Shown piece after piece: positions 44,625-59,890 of a stretch of DNA of 64,000 bases. Every line of letters starts with the position of its first letter. Within the stretch, counting starts at the first letter, position 1. The notes under the pieces were generated by a model. It was not told the origin of the DNA. It saw nothing but the letters and a program-made list of their open reading frames with translations, and did not search any database. Source of the stretch: Chrysomallon squamiferum (lineage: Eukaryota; Mollusca; Gastropoda; Neomphalida; Peltospiridae); NCBI GenBank assembly GCA_012295275.1, contig CM022672.1:7876884-7940883 (forward strand). The letters are read 5' to 3'. Made by a program: the position numbers and the translations under genes.

Positions 44625-45263
44625 GACACATTACAAGTGTTAGGGCTGAAAAGTAAAGATAGCTCTGTTGCCGAGTGTCGGTTACAAAAAAATCTGCTAT
44701 CAAATACTAACTTCTGCTTATCGTCATGACCCATTTCTCAGATACTCACTTTACAAGCAGAGCTACTAATTTAGATTACCGACGAAATCACGGAAGCCCA
44801 CTCGATGAAGGATAATAATAAAATAAAAAATCATCAGAAAAGATTAAAAAAAAAATAATTAAGAAATCACATCCAAATTTGTTGATGCAGCAATTAACTT
44901 GAAGCGTCTACGGCTGGGATGTTATCTAAGGAGGTTTTGAATGTTGGGAGACATGAAAAAACGGAAACAGAAGATAGAAAAAAAAATGCTTAGTAAGTAT
45001 TAATTCTTACAGGACTATACCGGACTGAAGAAAGATTTATTTTCGGGTAAAGTTATTTTGATATTGATAATAAATGCATTATGGTCAGTTTTTGTGTAAC
45101 AAGAATAGATTTAAAACATATTTTATTTAGCAAAATCAATTCTTGAGTCTACCCCTTAGCGCCAAATGCGTAGTTTACGATAAAGCAGATCATTGTCGCA
45201 TTTTTATCGATTGTAGTGGATATTTACTGAATAATGAATACAACAAGCCTACATACATATATT

Positions 45264-45294
<31 letters not shown>

Positions 45295-46010
45295 GGTGCA
45301 TTATATTACTGTTATTATTATCATCATAATCATTATTATTATTATTAATATCATCATCATCATCATCATTATTATTATTATTATGTGTGTATATTTAATT
45401 ATGTATATGTATGCATAGGCCGTTGTGTATATATCCATCTTTTTATATGCACAGATATATGTAGGAATGCATATGCATTTATGTATTATTTATAAAAAGC
45501 TCGGTGTACTTAACACTGTAGTTATACTAAATGTTCTTGTACTACACAGACTATATAAATCGACTCGTTTATAGTCTTTGTATCTTCTATTAGCTAACCA
45601 GAGTTTTCTTAGAAACAACAACAAAAACAAAAATAAAAAATAAACAAAAATAAAAATCCAGGACAAAACATTTTCCACATATATACTGTCTGCAGATGTT
45701 CTCTAAATTTCATTAAAAACTGAAGTTCTGTAGAACTAGTTAACCACACTATGCCATATCAAGAAATCCTAATATTTATATTACGTTGCAAATCAGTAAT
45801 TACTTAGTTTGTGTAGAATGACACATCGAGATCATCTGCTACACTGATCGCATGCATATAATAAAATCTAATATGTAATGCATCCAAAAGCCAAAATAAA
45901 ATTTAAATAACAAAATTATTTTGCTTTGTTTTAATTACCCTTATAATAATTTATATATTTATTATTATTTATTATTATTATTCTTGTTATTATAATTTTC
46001 ATCATCATCA

Positions 46011-46054
<44 letters not shown>

Positions 46055-46365
46055 TTTTTTAAATTATACTTGAAGTAATGTCTCCATATTAATTTACAGA
46101 AGGTATTAAAATTACAATTTGAGATATGTTAGTTAACTAGAAAACTAATGTTTGAAAATGTAAATTCACCACATGCCCACTCCCTGGATCAGCCACTGGC
46201 TTTTGTATCGCTGTATACTCAGCGTATGAATCATTACTTCAGAAAATACTTCCATTAACCTATAGGTGACACTTGTATAAAGTTCAGTGGTTTATTTTCA
46301 ACTGGTGAAAGTTGTAATAAATGATGATGGTAATAATAACAATAATAATAATAATAATAATAATA

Positions 46366-46397
<32 letters not shown>

Positions 46398-46900
46398 GAT
46401 GATTATAATAATAATAATAAAAAATAAATAAATGATGATGATTATAATAAATAATAATAATAAATAATAATAAATAAAAAAAAACTGAGCAAGCTGAGGT
46501 TGCTGACATTATTGCTTGATTCAGTGTGACGTCCATTTGACAGCTCAGTCTACTCACGTCGCTTTGGTCTCGTTTATTTAGTGTATGTTTGGAATACTAA
46601 ATGCGTTTTTCCTTCATTATATTTATCAGGTATGAAACAGGTTAATTTGGTGATTTCTCCGTTAATAAATCTTTTTAGAGACACTTTTATACGACCACCA
46701 GCAAAGGGTCTCATGTTTCAAGGCAGGTACATTGCAAGACCGTTCACGAGCTCATCTAATCGTGATCTTGAGGTCACGATGCTATTAAAGTTAGGTGAAC
46801 ATTAGTAAGTATTGCTACATCTTCGCAACCTCGTTTGCAACTCACTGACGTGATCACACTTTGATTCAAACTTTAATGGTGAAATGAAAGAAGAAAAACT
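44057..46900. other. Repeat-dominated stretch without genes
   Basis: Contains degenerate ACT/CTG triplets at 44329-44440, (CA)n at 44571-44621, (ATAC)n and ATT/ATC triplets at 45250-45384, (ATT)n at 45960-46052, and AAT/GAT triplets at 46328-46483. No coding region is supported. Confidence 0.6.
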
Positions 46901-46953
46901 ATTTCGTGCATGAATTTTGTCATTTTTTAACATTTCCTTTCGCGTGATACTCA

Positions 46954-47003
46954 AAAGCCTCAAACAGTTCAACCCGAGACAGTGCTGAACTGTTTGAGGC
47001 TTT
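46954..47003. other. Perfect 18-bp inverted repeat (hairpin)
   Basis: AAAGCCTCAAACAGTTCA at 46954-46971 is the exact reverse complement of 46986-47003, with a 14-base loop. It lies about 300 bases before the ATG at 47298, in the most CpG-rich stretch of the region. The stem is unusually exact beside the decayed repeats nearby. Confidence 0.9.
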
Positions 47004-47145
47004 GTGTACGTTATTCAGCTAACTGAGGTTTGGGGAACTGTCTGAAATGTAGCAGGACTAGTACGGGTATCATCTGGCGGAGATCAGCTCACACGGACAT
47101 TTGCTGCTTATCGCTGGTTCTCCGCCATAGATCGGTTAATGGCGG

Positions 47146-47178
<33 letters not shown>

Positions 47179-47297
47179 CGACTCGGATATCTTCCGACGT
47201 TTGAACTGACCTGTGTCGTGACGTAACGGACAGCTGATTAACACGTGGTAGCTTTAGCGGCGCGACGCACGCAAGGGATTGTCTCAATATAGTAGAA

Positions 47298-48323
47298 ATG
47301 TCTGATAAAGTATTGGCCCAGCAACGAGGAAATCTTATTTTGGATTGTACGGGTACGTTGAACTATAGAAGTGTTAGAAGGTTGAAATGATTAACTGATT
47401 CTGGATTTCAATATGTGCAATGTTTTCTTAAGCAACAAAATAAGAAATGTTTACTTTATATATATAATATTTGTGCAAAGGTATGTTTATTCAAAACTGC
47501 TTTGTTTTAATCAGCTGATATATTAAGGTGTTCTCAGCAACCATTTATGCATTGTTTTTCACTCCCGTTTAATCTACATACGGTTCAGCGTCATAGAAGA
47601 AAAATCGTTTGATGTTTAAAATTGTGGCAGCTGAACAAGTTATAGACAATATACTGGAAAAAACCTACCTACATCAACTGGTTTAGGACAGAACCAAAAA
47701 TTTAATTATTGGTAAGGAAGCACATGTTGTTAAATAATACTTTTATTTATGTTGTGATCCCATCAACGTAGCCATGAATTCACTGCACTGTATCAGCTCG
47801 ATGTTATTTTTTGGCTTTCACACAGGTAATAACACAATTAACAATGAAGATATGTCGTAATTATCGTGAGCCACTATGCAGAATTCATTTTCAAAATATT
47901 TATCCAAATGTTGCGTAGGCCCTCTTTAAAAACATTGTTTCAGTTTGGATATACGGAACTGCTCTGCAAGGATCCGGCCCCATCCATCCCACCCCATCTC
48001 GTACACCTATTAGTATTAATCACTGATGTTTATAAGCATCAGTTTCCAGTTACTTTATCTCTCATTGGCGGGGCTAAATGTAGGTAGTACACACTCTTTC
48101 CATATCCACTGGGGTAAATGCCAATACTGTATTTGCAGTTTAAAACTGAACGAGTAACGTCCAACTGCTTATTCTGGTTTTTTTAGATTCAGGTCCATTC
48201 AAACATGTCCGAAGATTTCCGATCGTGTTTATGACCGGAGTCTCGCGTCTTTCTGGTAGCGTGTCTATATATGACTATATGGTGCTTTTTATCGTACCAA
48301 GGAACTCGAAAATGACCGTCTAA
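47298..48323 (+). CDS. Possible two-exon gene for a 63-residue protein
   Basis: An ATG at 47298 lies in a CpG-richer stretch and opens 18 codons plus one base to the donor ACGG|GTACGT (MSDKVLAQQRGNLILDCT). A strong acceptor (GGTTTTTTTAG) at 48186 is followed by a phase-compatible frame of 45 codons ending at TAA 48321-48323, including PFKHVRRFPIVFMTGVSRLS. A GTAGCG at 48260 could act as an internal donor. I do not recognise the product. Splicing exon 1 straight to the transporter exon at 48716 gives the wrong frame, so this is not simply the transporter's coding start, although it may share the promoter. Prediction only. Confidence 0.3.
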
Positions 48324-48725
48324 AGGAATGTAAAACCAAAATGATTATTAAATAAGAATAGTACCCGAATCATTTTGGGCCAAAAAAACAAACAAAAAAA
48401 ACAAACCAAAAGCCCCATTATCCTATCTCTGGCGGAGAACCAGAGAAATGATTGAAGAAATAAAAATAAAAATAAAAATAAAAACACAAAATAAAAACAA
48501 AGACCATGTATCTCAGCTTTTCTCCGCTAGAGGATACTCTGTTTGTAGCAATGCCTGCTAATGTTTACTTATCTTTGTCTTAAGTGCAGATCTAGGGACA
48601 TGACTGGAAAGGGAAACAGACAAATATTCGCCTTACAATTCATTGATCTGAGGACAGGTCAGTCACAAATTCCTGAAGACGACATCTTAACTATATTTGT
48701 TTATTGTCTTTCCATTCAGTTGACG

Positions 48726-51680
<2,955 letters not shown>

Positions 51681-51834
51681 TGGCTGCATTTGCTTTCTAA
51701 TTTACAGCTTATTCCTTCAGAAATAATTATTATTTCCACAAAAACTGGGAGAGAGGGTAAACCAAACAATACCCCTCCACCCCACAAAAACATAATATAA
51801 AAAAAAAGAAGAACAAACAAACAACAACAACAGC

Positions 51835-51869
<35 letters not shown>

Positions 51870-52643
51870 TAAATTTTGATTTTCAAATGTATGTATGTAT
51901 TGATATTTGCGTGCGTGCATGTGTTTGTGGATGCTAACATAAACATCGTCAGTAATAATAAAAAGGAGATAAAAAAGTAAAAAAAAAAGCCCTTCTAAAA
52001 TGTTAACAAATCCCCCAGAAACAATAATATGAACCTGCATTAAGCCTCGCCCACAACTGATTCTCTTACATTAAAACAAAAAGAAGAAGAGGAAGAAAAA
52101 AGTAAATACATAACAATAAAAAATAATTAAACATAAATAAATAAATAAAATGCAAATAAATCAAAATAGATATCTCAAGAACAGCAGATTGTTAAATACA
52201 AACAACGGTAAAACATGGGCGCATTAATAGTTACTAAGCTTTTTTTTTCTCTCTCTCTCTCTCTCGTTTCAGCCTTTTCCTCATATATATCGACGACAGT
52301 GTTTTTTTCCATTGTTTCTATGTAAATCTCATCACTATGTATAAATTTTGTTTCACGCCTAAAAGATGTTCATGTTGAAAGGTGCTCAGTTAAACTAAAT
52401 GATGTTCTTTCATAGTCTTCTTCTTCGCCTTCTTCTTCTTATGGAACACACATCAAATAAGCATAAAGACATTTCTCACTGAGTTACACTAAACCAACTT
52501 GGATTTATTTCCCTTCGTTGTTTTCCCATCACGTTCGGTACTGAAGTAGTTATCGTCTGTTTCACATTACTCGTCTTTAAAAGGACGTACACATTATACT
52601 TGCTTCGGGAGTACAAAAGAAGAAGAAGAAGAAGAAGAAGAAG

Positions 52644-52707
<64 letters not shown>

Positions 52708-54151
52708 CAATAGTGAGAAACAAGACAACATCAAATAAAAAATAAAAGAGAAACCCCCCAAAAATAAAAAATAGAATAAAATAACAACAACAACAACAAA
52801 AAAAAACCCGAAAGAAACAGCACCATTATGCCAAAACTAATAAAGAAAAGATAAAAATAAACCCGACAATTTTATCTTAAACGATGTTTAATTATTACGT
52901 ACATCTTTATGTATGTTTCTGCACATGTATATACGTGTAAGTAGGTAGATACGTGTTTAAATAATGTGTTTCATTATGTATGTATATTGGAAGTAATATG
53001 TTTTCAAATATATGATGATGATAAAAACTGAAAGATATTCTTAATGAACTGTAATTTGGAATAAATGTTATAACTGTGCGATTATTAAAAAATAGACAGT
53101 AGGGTTTTCATTTTTCTGTCAAATTACGTTTTTGTTCAAATGTACACTTTCTCTTTTGTTTATTTCTGCTGTCTGGCACTTCGATTTCACATATTTTTAA
53201 TCACTGAAAAAAAATTAAAAACTAGTTAAATATCTTCTGAGCAGATGTGAATTCAAGCCGACTAATTTACGATTATTAAACTAAACGAGCTATAACTTAC
53301 AAATTCAAAGAAGGGGTCTTCCTTAATAATTTCGCAAATTATTTTTCAGTATGCCTAAATTCAGCTAAGGCCATTATACAGAACATTTACTATATTAAAA
53401 GTTACCGAGACGTAATAATTATGATGATGATGATGGTGATAATGACAACAATAGTAATAATAATGATAAATATAATCAAACAGTTAATATCTCAAAATGT
53501 ATTTCAGTGATTAATAAATAAAGTCATTACAATGTGGAAAGAGAGAGAGAGTATAATATATATTTATACATTGACCTTATTTTAATTTTAGTAATTTCGT
53601 TTGTATGATACTATTAATGGGCACAAAAGTAGAACACAATTTTAGATTAAAGTTGTTTTCTGCTGAATAAAGACTAGCGTGTAACTCTTTTCCCCAGAAA
53701 TGAGCTCAAGAAGTGTGACTGAAATATATATGACTCAGAATGTTAACACAGGAAATAATGACCTCTAATGTGAAAATAAACGAAGTTGTTTTAAATTAAT
53801 TTTTGCTTATTTAACAGGAAATCTTCACTTTTTAGACAGTTTCGTAAAATAGTTTCTTATTATTGCAGATCTATATTAACTTTCGTTATTAAAACCCCTT
53901 TTCCCTTTTTATTTATTTATTTATTTTATTATATATATATGTTTTTTTTTTTTTTTCTTCTTCTTGTTATTGTGTAATGTTTAGGATAAAAAGTTAGAGG
54001 AGGAAATTACAGAGCGAGTAAGAAAATAGACTGTTACAAAGTTCTGTCCACGCAATATTCATTGGGTCACACGGGATTATGAATAAACCAGGAAATGGTG
54101 TATTTGTAATAGTTTGCCGATCATTTTTTAAGGAAACATTTTACTGTCACT
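51681..54151. other. Gap between the SLC16-like and TKS-like genes
   Basis: Includes the transporter's 3' untranslated region, (CA)n at 51838-51868, and an (AAG)n-(AG)n compound repeat at 52616-52706. The last 500 bases must hold the TKS promoter or 5' exon, but I see no specific element. Confidence 0.55.
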
Positions 54152-54220
54152 ATGACTCGAAAAATTTTAAATATTGAAGTGAAAGACGTCGAAAAAAGAA
54201 GATATCCTGGGAAACATTAT
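54152..54220 (+). CDS. SH3PXD2: TKS-like exon 1
   Basis: ATG and 23 codons to the donor TTAT|GTAAGC, phase 0. Encodes [20 protein letters not shown] and KHY, the first strand of the PX fold. Confidence 0.88.
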
Positions 54221-55668
54221 GTAAGCTCATAATTTAATTATTTTTTTCCTCTCTAAGATGCCTCGTGACAGTCATGTAGTAGACCATGTTCTTGTTTTAA
54301 ATTTATCATTTTATGTAATTTGAGATGTCTACTGCGATTCTTAAACGCTAGCTAATTATTGAATTATATCAGCTTTTTGAAGTATTTAATAATTTTGTAA
54401 ATAAGTTATGTTATTAAGTAATAATAATTAATATACTAATAATAGTAATATGTATATCTAAGCGTAACGTAAACATCTTCAATCTTGATATTTACCACGA
54501 TTTAGTATTAAACATATAATTTGTAAACATGAAATATACTTACTATGCTTTTTTGGTGATTTATTGGTTATATTGTTATATATTAGCTGTACAAGTTATG
54601 AATACGATATATTTTTATCTTATTGTTAAACATTGTTTTGTGTGTGTTATACATATAATGATATATATGATAATTAACAAATAAATTGTTTTAACCTCTA
54701 AACGTTTTGCTATATTTTGCTGTTCTGGTCACGTCTGAAATGATTATATATGACATATCAATCAATTTTTTTTTATAATAATTACTGTACAGACAGATAG
54801 ATTAATGAACAGTGGTACCTTGACTTACAAGTGCCCCAGCTTACAAGTTTTTTGTGTTATGAGCAGCCCCCAGTTGATTTTTTTGTTTTGAATTGCAAGC
54901 CAGAATCTGAGTTACGAGCTAGCTTCACATACATAGCTGCTAGTTGGTGCAACAAACAACATAATATCCGGACAGCATCCAGCATCTAATTCCTTTATTT
55001 CACATGGTTACCTCACTGCAGAAGCATCTCTGTTGAGTTTTCTGCAGTATTTAACCAAATTTTGTTTTTCTAGCCATGGATCCTAAGAAAGTGAGTGCAA
55101 AGGACAGTGCTGAGAAGAAGAAATTGATGATGTCCATTGAATTAAAGCATTAAATCATAGAAAAACATGAGCGAGGTGTGCATGTAGTCGACTTGGCTAG
55201 GCAGTACAAGCGTAGTACTTCTGCGATATGTACCATACTGAAACATGAGGAGTTGATAAAGGCTGTAACTGCAGACAAAGGCATTCAAATAATTTGCCTA
55301 ATCTCCAAGATAAATACACTTTACAAAACCAATTTATTTCTTTACATTCTCTTTTATTTTGATTTATACAATATTTGTCATTTATAAATACATATTTCTT
55401 ATTTAAAAAAACGTTATTAAAAAAAAAAAGGGAGATTTTTGGGGGGCTGGAATGAATTAATGGTATTTGAATTAAATTCAGTTTAAGAAAATTGATTTGA
55501 TACCATAGAAAATTGATTTGAAATATAAGATCAGTCACAGAACAAATTTAACTCGTAAGTCAAGGTACCACTGTATTTAAATTACCTTTGTAGACTGAAT
55601 TTAAAATATTGTTCTATGCACACATGCTTTTTTTGAGTCCTTGCAAATTATAATTTATTTTACAGAGA

Positions 55669-55733
<65 letters not shown>

Positions 55734-56947
55734 AATCAAACTAATTTATCTGTAGTAAGAAAAAAAAAACTAATTGTTTAATATGCATACAACTGAAAAT
55801 ATTTATAAATATATGATTATTAACCACAAACTATGTTAACTGTATTTTTAATAAAAGTGAAGCAGAAAAATAGTGAAGTCATTAAAGTTGTATAAAAAGT
55901 ATGACTGAATACTGCTGGTCATGTGCAGATGTAATAGTTTTTAAGACTTTGATACTTGAATATGATACTAATAAGTGTATTTCCTTTTCTTTACTTTGTT
56001 ATATACTGATTTATATCTCTGTGTATTTGGTTTTAATTGCAGTTTCTATGTGTGTATGTATGTATGAATGTAATAAGGATGTAACTGAATGCTACATGTA
56101 TACTTAAAATTGTTATTTATATTAAATGTCAACAAAACAAACAGTTACAATAAATAAACTATAAACATTCACAACACAACACAACAAAACAACAGCAAAA
56201 AAAAAAAAAAAAAAAACAACAACAAAAACAAAAATGAAAAATAAACAGACAAGAACAAAAAGACAAAAACACTACATAAAAAAAAAAACAAGCACCATGG
56301 CAACAACAAAAACAAAAACAAAAGATTCTAGATCAATGTATATTTTGAAATATTGATCATATAAAATGAGTATTGATCTGTTTTCCTAACAGTAATATCA
56401 TGATCTTTGTTTACAAAATTAACTACTGTTTTTCAGGTTTACGTGATACATGTATATTGGTCTGATGGCTCCAACATCGTTATTTACAGGCGTTATAGCC
56501 GCTTCTTTGACCTGCAGGTAACACTATATATACATACACAACCTCATTATGTCAAACATATTTGTCACAGGAACTTTACAAGTATGTGTAAACATTAATG
56601 TATCTTGTTTCAGTAGCATATATTAATATATGTGTTTCTATCTGTACATGTCTATTAATGAATAAAAAAAAAATATGTTATATACATGGTTCTCATAGAA
56701 TTTTAAAACCCATGGAAGTCCAATAGTTCAAACTTGTCCATTATACTGAAATATTAGGAAAATGTTATAAAGTCAACGAAAATAATTATTATTATGTTTA
56801 CCAAATAATATTTTGATAATCAGTGTGGGCATTATGACTGATACTATCCATCTATTTCTCTGTCTGTCTATCTGTCTGACCCTCTGTCTGTCAATATATC
56901 TTAGTTTATCTCTCTCTATATTTTGTCTATATATGTCTGTCTGCCTT

Positions 56948-56978
<31 letters not shown>

Positions 56979-59638
56979 CAACAAGTCTATCAAACTATCT
57001 ATCAGTTAATCTATTTGTCTATCTATATGTCCATCTATCTGTTGATATATCTTAGATTAGCTATCTGTTTGTCTATTTGTCTGTGTGTCTTCCTGTCTGT
57101 CTGTATGTATGTATATCAACAAGTCTACCTTTTATCTCTTTCTCCGTTTGTCTATTCTCAGTCTGTAAAATGTGTAAAATGTTGTTTTTTCAGAGTAAGT
57201 TGCTGGACAAATTTCCACTGGAGAGTGGAGCTGTTGAACCATCCCAGAGAGTTATTCCTCTCTTACCAGGTAAATAAACAGTGTTGATAAAACAGAGTTC
57301 ACACAGTATCATACTCATGTTAACATACGTGTTATATTGTAAAATGTTCTGTATTTAAAAATATCTTTAGACTAATTTATAAAATTATAAATAAAGTGAA
57401 AGTCAAAAACTATCAAGTGGATGAGATTTCAGTTTATAATTTTATATTCAGTTATTTTGAACTACAAATTGCATTTAATTATCTCCCGTATTTGCTGACT
57501 TGGCAATTTTAAAGTCATCAGTATTTAATTTTACTAAACATTTAGGTTGCCTGAATATGATTTAACTGATGACCATTACCCATTACAAAATTTGCAAGTG
57601 AAGTTGCATGATGAACAATGTTTATGATATCCTTTGTTCATGTACAGACACTGATAGTGTTGTTATACTGGCCATAGACTGCTGTTTATTTCTGCTTTGT
57701 AACACAGACTGGCAGTTGTTGTACAAAGAAGATAATCATTTCAATGTTTAATTGAAATTCTAGCAAAAAATAAAAAAATAAAAAATAATAATAAAAAATA
57801 AAAGAAATCAGATTCTCAATTTAAAACGAGAATGTTTTTATCTACATGATCAAAAAAGTTGACTAATTGCATATAGTAAAGTAAAGAACAGTTTTATGAA
57901 TAACCTTTAACTCACAAAAAACAAATTTCTGAAGAATTCATAAAGAATTAATTTTGTCTACTTGATACTTTTTTAATCCATTTATAGACAGTTTTAGAAT
58001 ACAGTATTTTTCTTATTTTAATATTGTAAACATAGAATGACAGTATGATATATTAGTGATGACTAAAATAGAAGTGCATATGTCACAAATGGAGAAAGAT
58101 GGGTCAAAGGCATTGTAAATGTTTGAGTACCAAGTGTTCTTTTAAGTACTGAACTTGTTAAAGTCATTGTTATATGATACTGTAACATTTGAAGATTTCA
58201 GGGTACTAGTTATTATTTACATACATTATCACATATATATGCATGTATGTGCATATGTATGTAAGCATGACATCATATGTTCAATATTTATTAAATAATG
58301 AAACACATGTACAAAACATGCATTATCTAATGTCAAAAAATTTGTGTTTTTCTAATAATGTCAAGTACAGTGCTTGATCCTCTTAATTTCTGAACATGGC
58401 TGAAAAAAGAATACTACAGCAAAACAGTATAACTCTGTATGATTGTTAGCTGCTAGTTGTGTATGTAATGATAATGTGAGGTGAAATCTGTTCCCACTGT
58501 TTGAGTTACTCTGTCAGCTGTTATCAGGTGTACGAGTTATTCTGTCAGTTATCAACAGTGGAATATCAATACACAAAATAAAAAATAAAGATAGAGTTGC
58601 ATTTGAGAATTTTATTTTTTTAAATTTATTTATCTGAATCAATTTTTTCACACAGTTTCTACTTCATATATTCATGAAGTTTACATATTTTACATAATAT
58701 TTCTTACAACAAGCTACAAACGTATACAGCATGACTGATTTTAACAACTGTCTTTAATTTTAGGTAAAATCCTTTTTGGAAGGAGTCACATTCGAGATGT
58801 TGCTTTGAAAAGACTGAAACCGATTGATGACTACTGCAAGGTAAGAATATTTATTTTCATGTTCATCTGCATTTCTGACTTTCATATTATCCAAGACTTT
58901 GTTAAGAAATATCTATTTTTTGGCAAAAGATGATAATACACTGACATACTGAACATTATTTGAACTGTTATTACATTCATGTAAACAAATATCCTAAACA
59001 TATTTTGTAGACTTCCTAAGACTTGTTTAATTTTTTTCTTCTTTTCACTGTGTACCAAAGATGAGCTAGGTAAATTGTTTACAAACAGTTACTTTCTTTG
59101 TTGCTAGTCCATTTGTAATAGTATGAATATAGTCAATAATGTATAGCCTGAATGTAGTTTGTATATTTGATAGAAATTATTTGATTTGTTACCTGGAACT
59201 GTCCTGTAATAAAATCAGGTTTTGAAATAAAATGAAAAACAATGATGTTCCTGAGAATTTCTGTTGGTTTGTTATTAGTGAGATCTTGTTGTCAATGTTA
59301 CTGAGATTTGTTTTGTTGGTGTTAGTTAAATTTGTTGTTGATATTTGTGAGATTTGTTTGTTGATGTTACTGAGATGTATTTGTTGATGATAGTGAGATT
59401 TGTTTGTTAATGTTATTGATATTTGTTTTTGATATCGGTGAGATTTGTTTTTGTTGATATTTCTATTATTTGTGATTTTTTGTTGTTATTAGTGATTTTT
59501 TTTTTTTTAATGTTACTGAGATTTGTTGTTGCTGTTGCAGGGTTTGATAAAAACATGTGACAAGATATCACAGTGTGATGAAGTTATTGATTTCTTCTCT
59601 CCGAAGCAGGAAGATCTCGACCCTCTGACAGATGACAA
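54152..59638 (+). CDS. SH3PXD2: TKS-type scaffold (SH3PXD2 family), N-terminal PX domain, partial gene
   Basis: Exons 54152-54220, 56437-56517, 57194-57269, 58764-58840 and 59541-59638 splice in consistent phase and encode the first 133 residues. They form a complete PX domain: the [15 protein letters not shown] start, the phosphoinositide-binding [10 protein letters not shown] motif, the LLDKFP helix, the proline-rich RVIPLLPGK turn, [16 protein letters not shown] and [12 protein letters not shown]. The sequence follows vertebrate SH3PXD2A/B (TKS5/TKS4) closely and NCF1 (p47phox)/NOXO1 less closely. TKS proteins bind membrane PI(3,4)P2 or PI3P through PX and organise podosomes and NADPH-oxidase activity through several SH3 domains. 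The SH3 exons must lie beyond base 64000, since the last exon ends at ACAA|GTGAGT in phase 2. Start: MTRKIL in the first exon; no upstream in-frame exon is evident. Confidence 0.9.
54810..55573 (+). mobile_element. Decayed Tigger/pogo DNA transposon with terminal inverted repeats
   Basis: The left end CAGTGGTACCTTGACTTACA is mirrored at the right end by TAAGTCAAGGTACCACTG, giving 18 bases of near-perfect terminal inverted repeat on a 764-base element. TA follows the right end, while the left flank reads AA, so the expected TA target duplication has decayed on one side. Inside is a fragment of the transposase N-terminal helix-turn-helix region. The element lies in intron 1 of the TKS-like gene, in the same orientation. 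It is an internally deleted, inactive copy. Confidence 0.88.
55076..55291 (+). pseudogene. Tigger transposase N-terminal fragment, broken
   Basis: ATG at 55076 opens [19 protein letters not shown]..., which hits an in-frame TAA at 55151-55153. The same frame then continues as [20 protein letters not shown] and [17 protein letters not shown]. This is the CENP-B/Jerky-like DNA-binding start of Tigger transposases. The DDE catalytic part is absent. Confidence 0.85.
55671..55732. repeat. (ATT)n microsatellite in TKS intron 1
   Basis: Twenty or so uninterrupted units about 100 bases after the Tigger element. Confidence 0.95.
56437..56517 (+). CDS. SH3PXD2: TKS-like exon 2
   Basis: Acceptor CTGTTTTTCAG and donor CTGCAG|GTAACA enclose 27 codons, including [11 protein letters not shown] with the phosphoinositide-contact arginines. 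Confidence 0.93.
56847..57120. repeat. (CTGT/CTAT)n degenerate microsatellite in TKS intron 2
   Basis: Repeated TCTGTC/TCTATC units with an (AT)n core at 56959-56978. Reads as Leu/Ser/Tyr/Cys-rich frames that are not genes. Confidence 0.9.
57194..57269 (+). CDS. SH3PXD2: TKS-like exon 3
   Basis: Acceptor GTTTTTTCAG and donor CCAG|GTAAAT. Encodes [19 protein letters not shown] and VIPLLP, ending in phase 1. Confidence 0.93.
58764..58840 (+). CDS. SH3PXD2: TKS-like exon 4
   Basis: Acceptor TTTAATTTTAG and donor CAAG|GTAAGA. Encodes [18 protein letters not shown] and KPIDDYCK, the most conserved segment of the TKS PX domain. Confidence 0.95.
59268..59540 (+). repeat. Degenerate minisatellite before TKS exon 5
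   Basis: Repeated GTTACTGAGATTTGTTTGTTGAT-like units, roughly 25-35 bases and of uneven length, fill the 270 bases before the acceptor of exon 5. They supply a G/T-rich, C-poor run up to the splice site. Confidence 0.7.
59541..59638 (+). CDS. SH3PXD2: TKS-like exon 5 (last visible)
   Basis: Acceptor TTGCTGTTGCAG. Encodes the final PX helix ([15 protein letters not shown]) and ends in phase 2 at ACAA|GTGAGT. The next exon was not found in the remaining 4.4 kb. Confidence 0.9.
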
Positions 59639-59754
59639 GTGAGTTATCTTCTCTTTGTTTTATAAAAATAGCGGCACTAATTTAGAGTGGTTTCAGTCAG
59701 TTATAAAAATATGATGTTATAACAAATTATATATAGTATCAGACTTCCTTTAGT

Positions 59755-59890
59755 AAACAAATCAGACTTTTTCTCATTACAACCACAGTTCTTTATCTGT
59801 ATATTTCAAAGGCTGTAGAATGTGATTTGTCTTTGTATAGAAAAATGTGTATAAAAGATCCCTAGCAAGTAGAAAGTGTAATCCATGAAG
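59755..59890 (+). mobile_element. Molluscan tRNA-derived SINE, decayed 3' part
   Basis: The stretch containing TTTCAAAGGCTGTAGAATGTG, TATAAAAGATCCCTAGCA and CCATGAAGTATG follows, in order, the body of a SINE I know from mollusc genomes (recalled, not searched). It is in the intron after TKS exon 5. Confidence 0.6.

Noticed and set aside
48561-48725. Upstream extension of the SLC16-like reading frame to a Met at 48561
   Set aside because: The added residues are hydrophilic and unlike the family N-terminus, and an acceptor (CATTCAG) lies ten bases before the conserved start at 48726.
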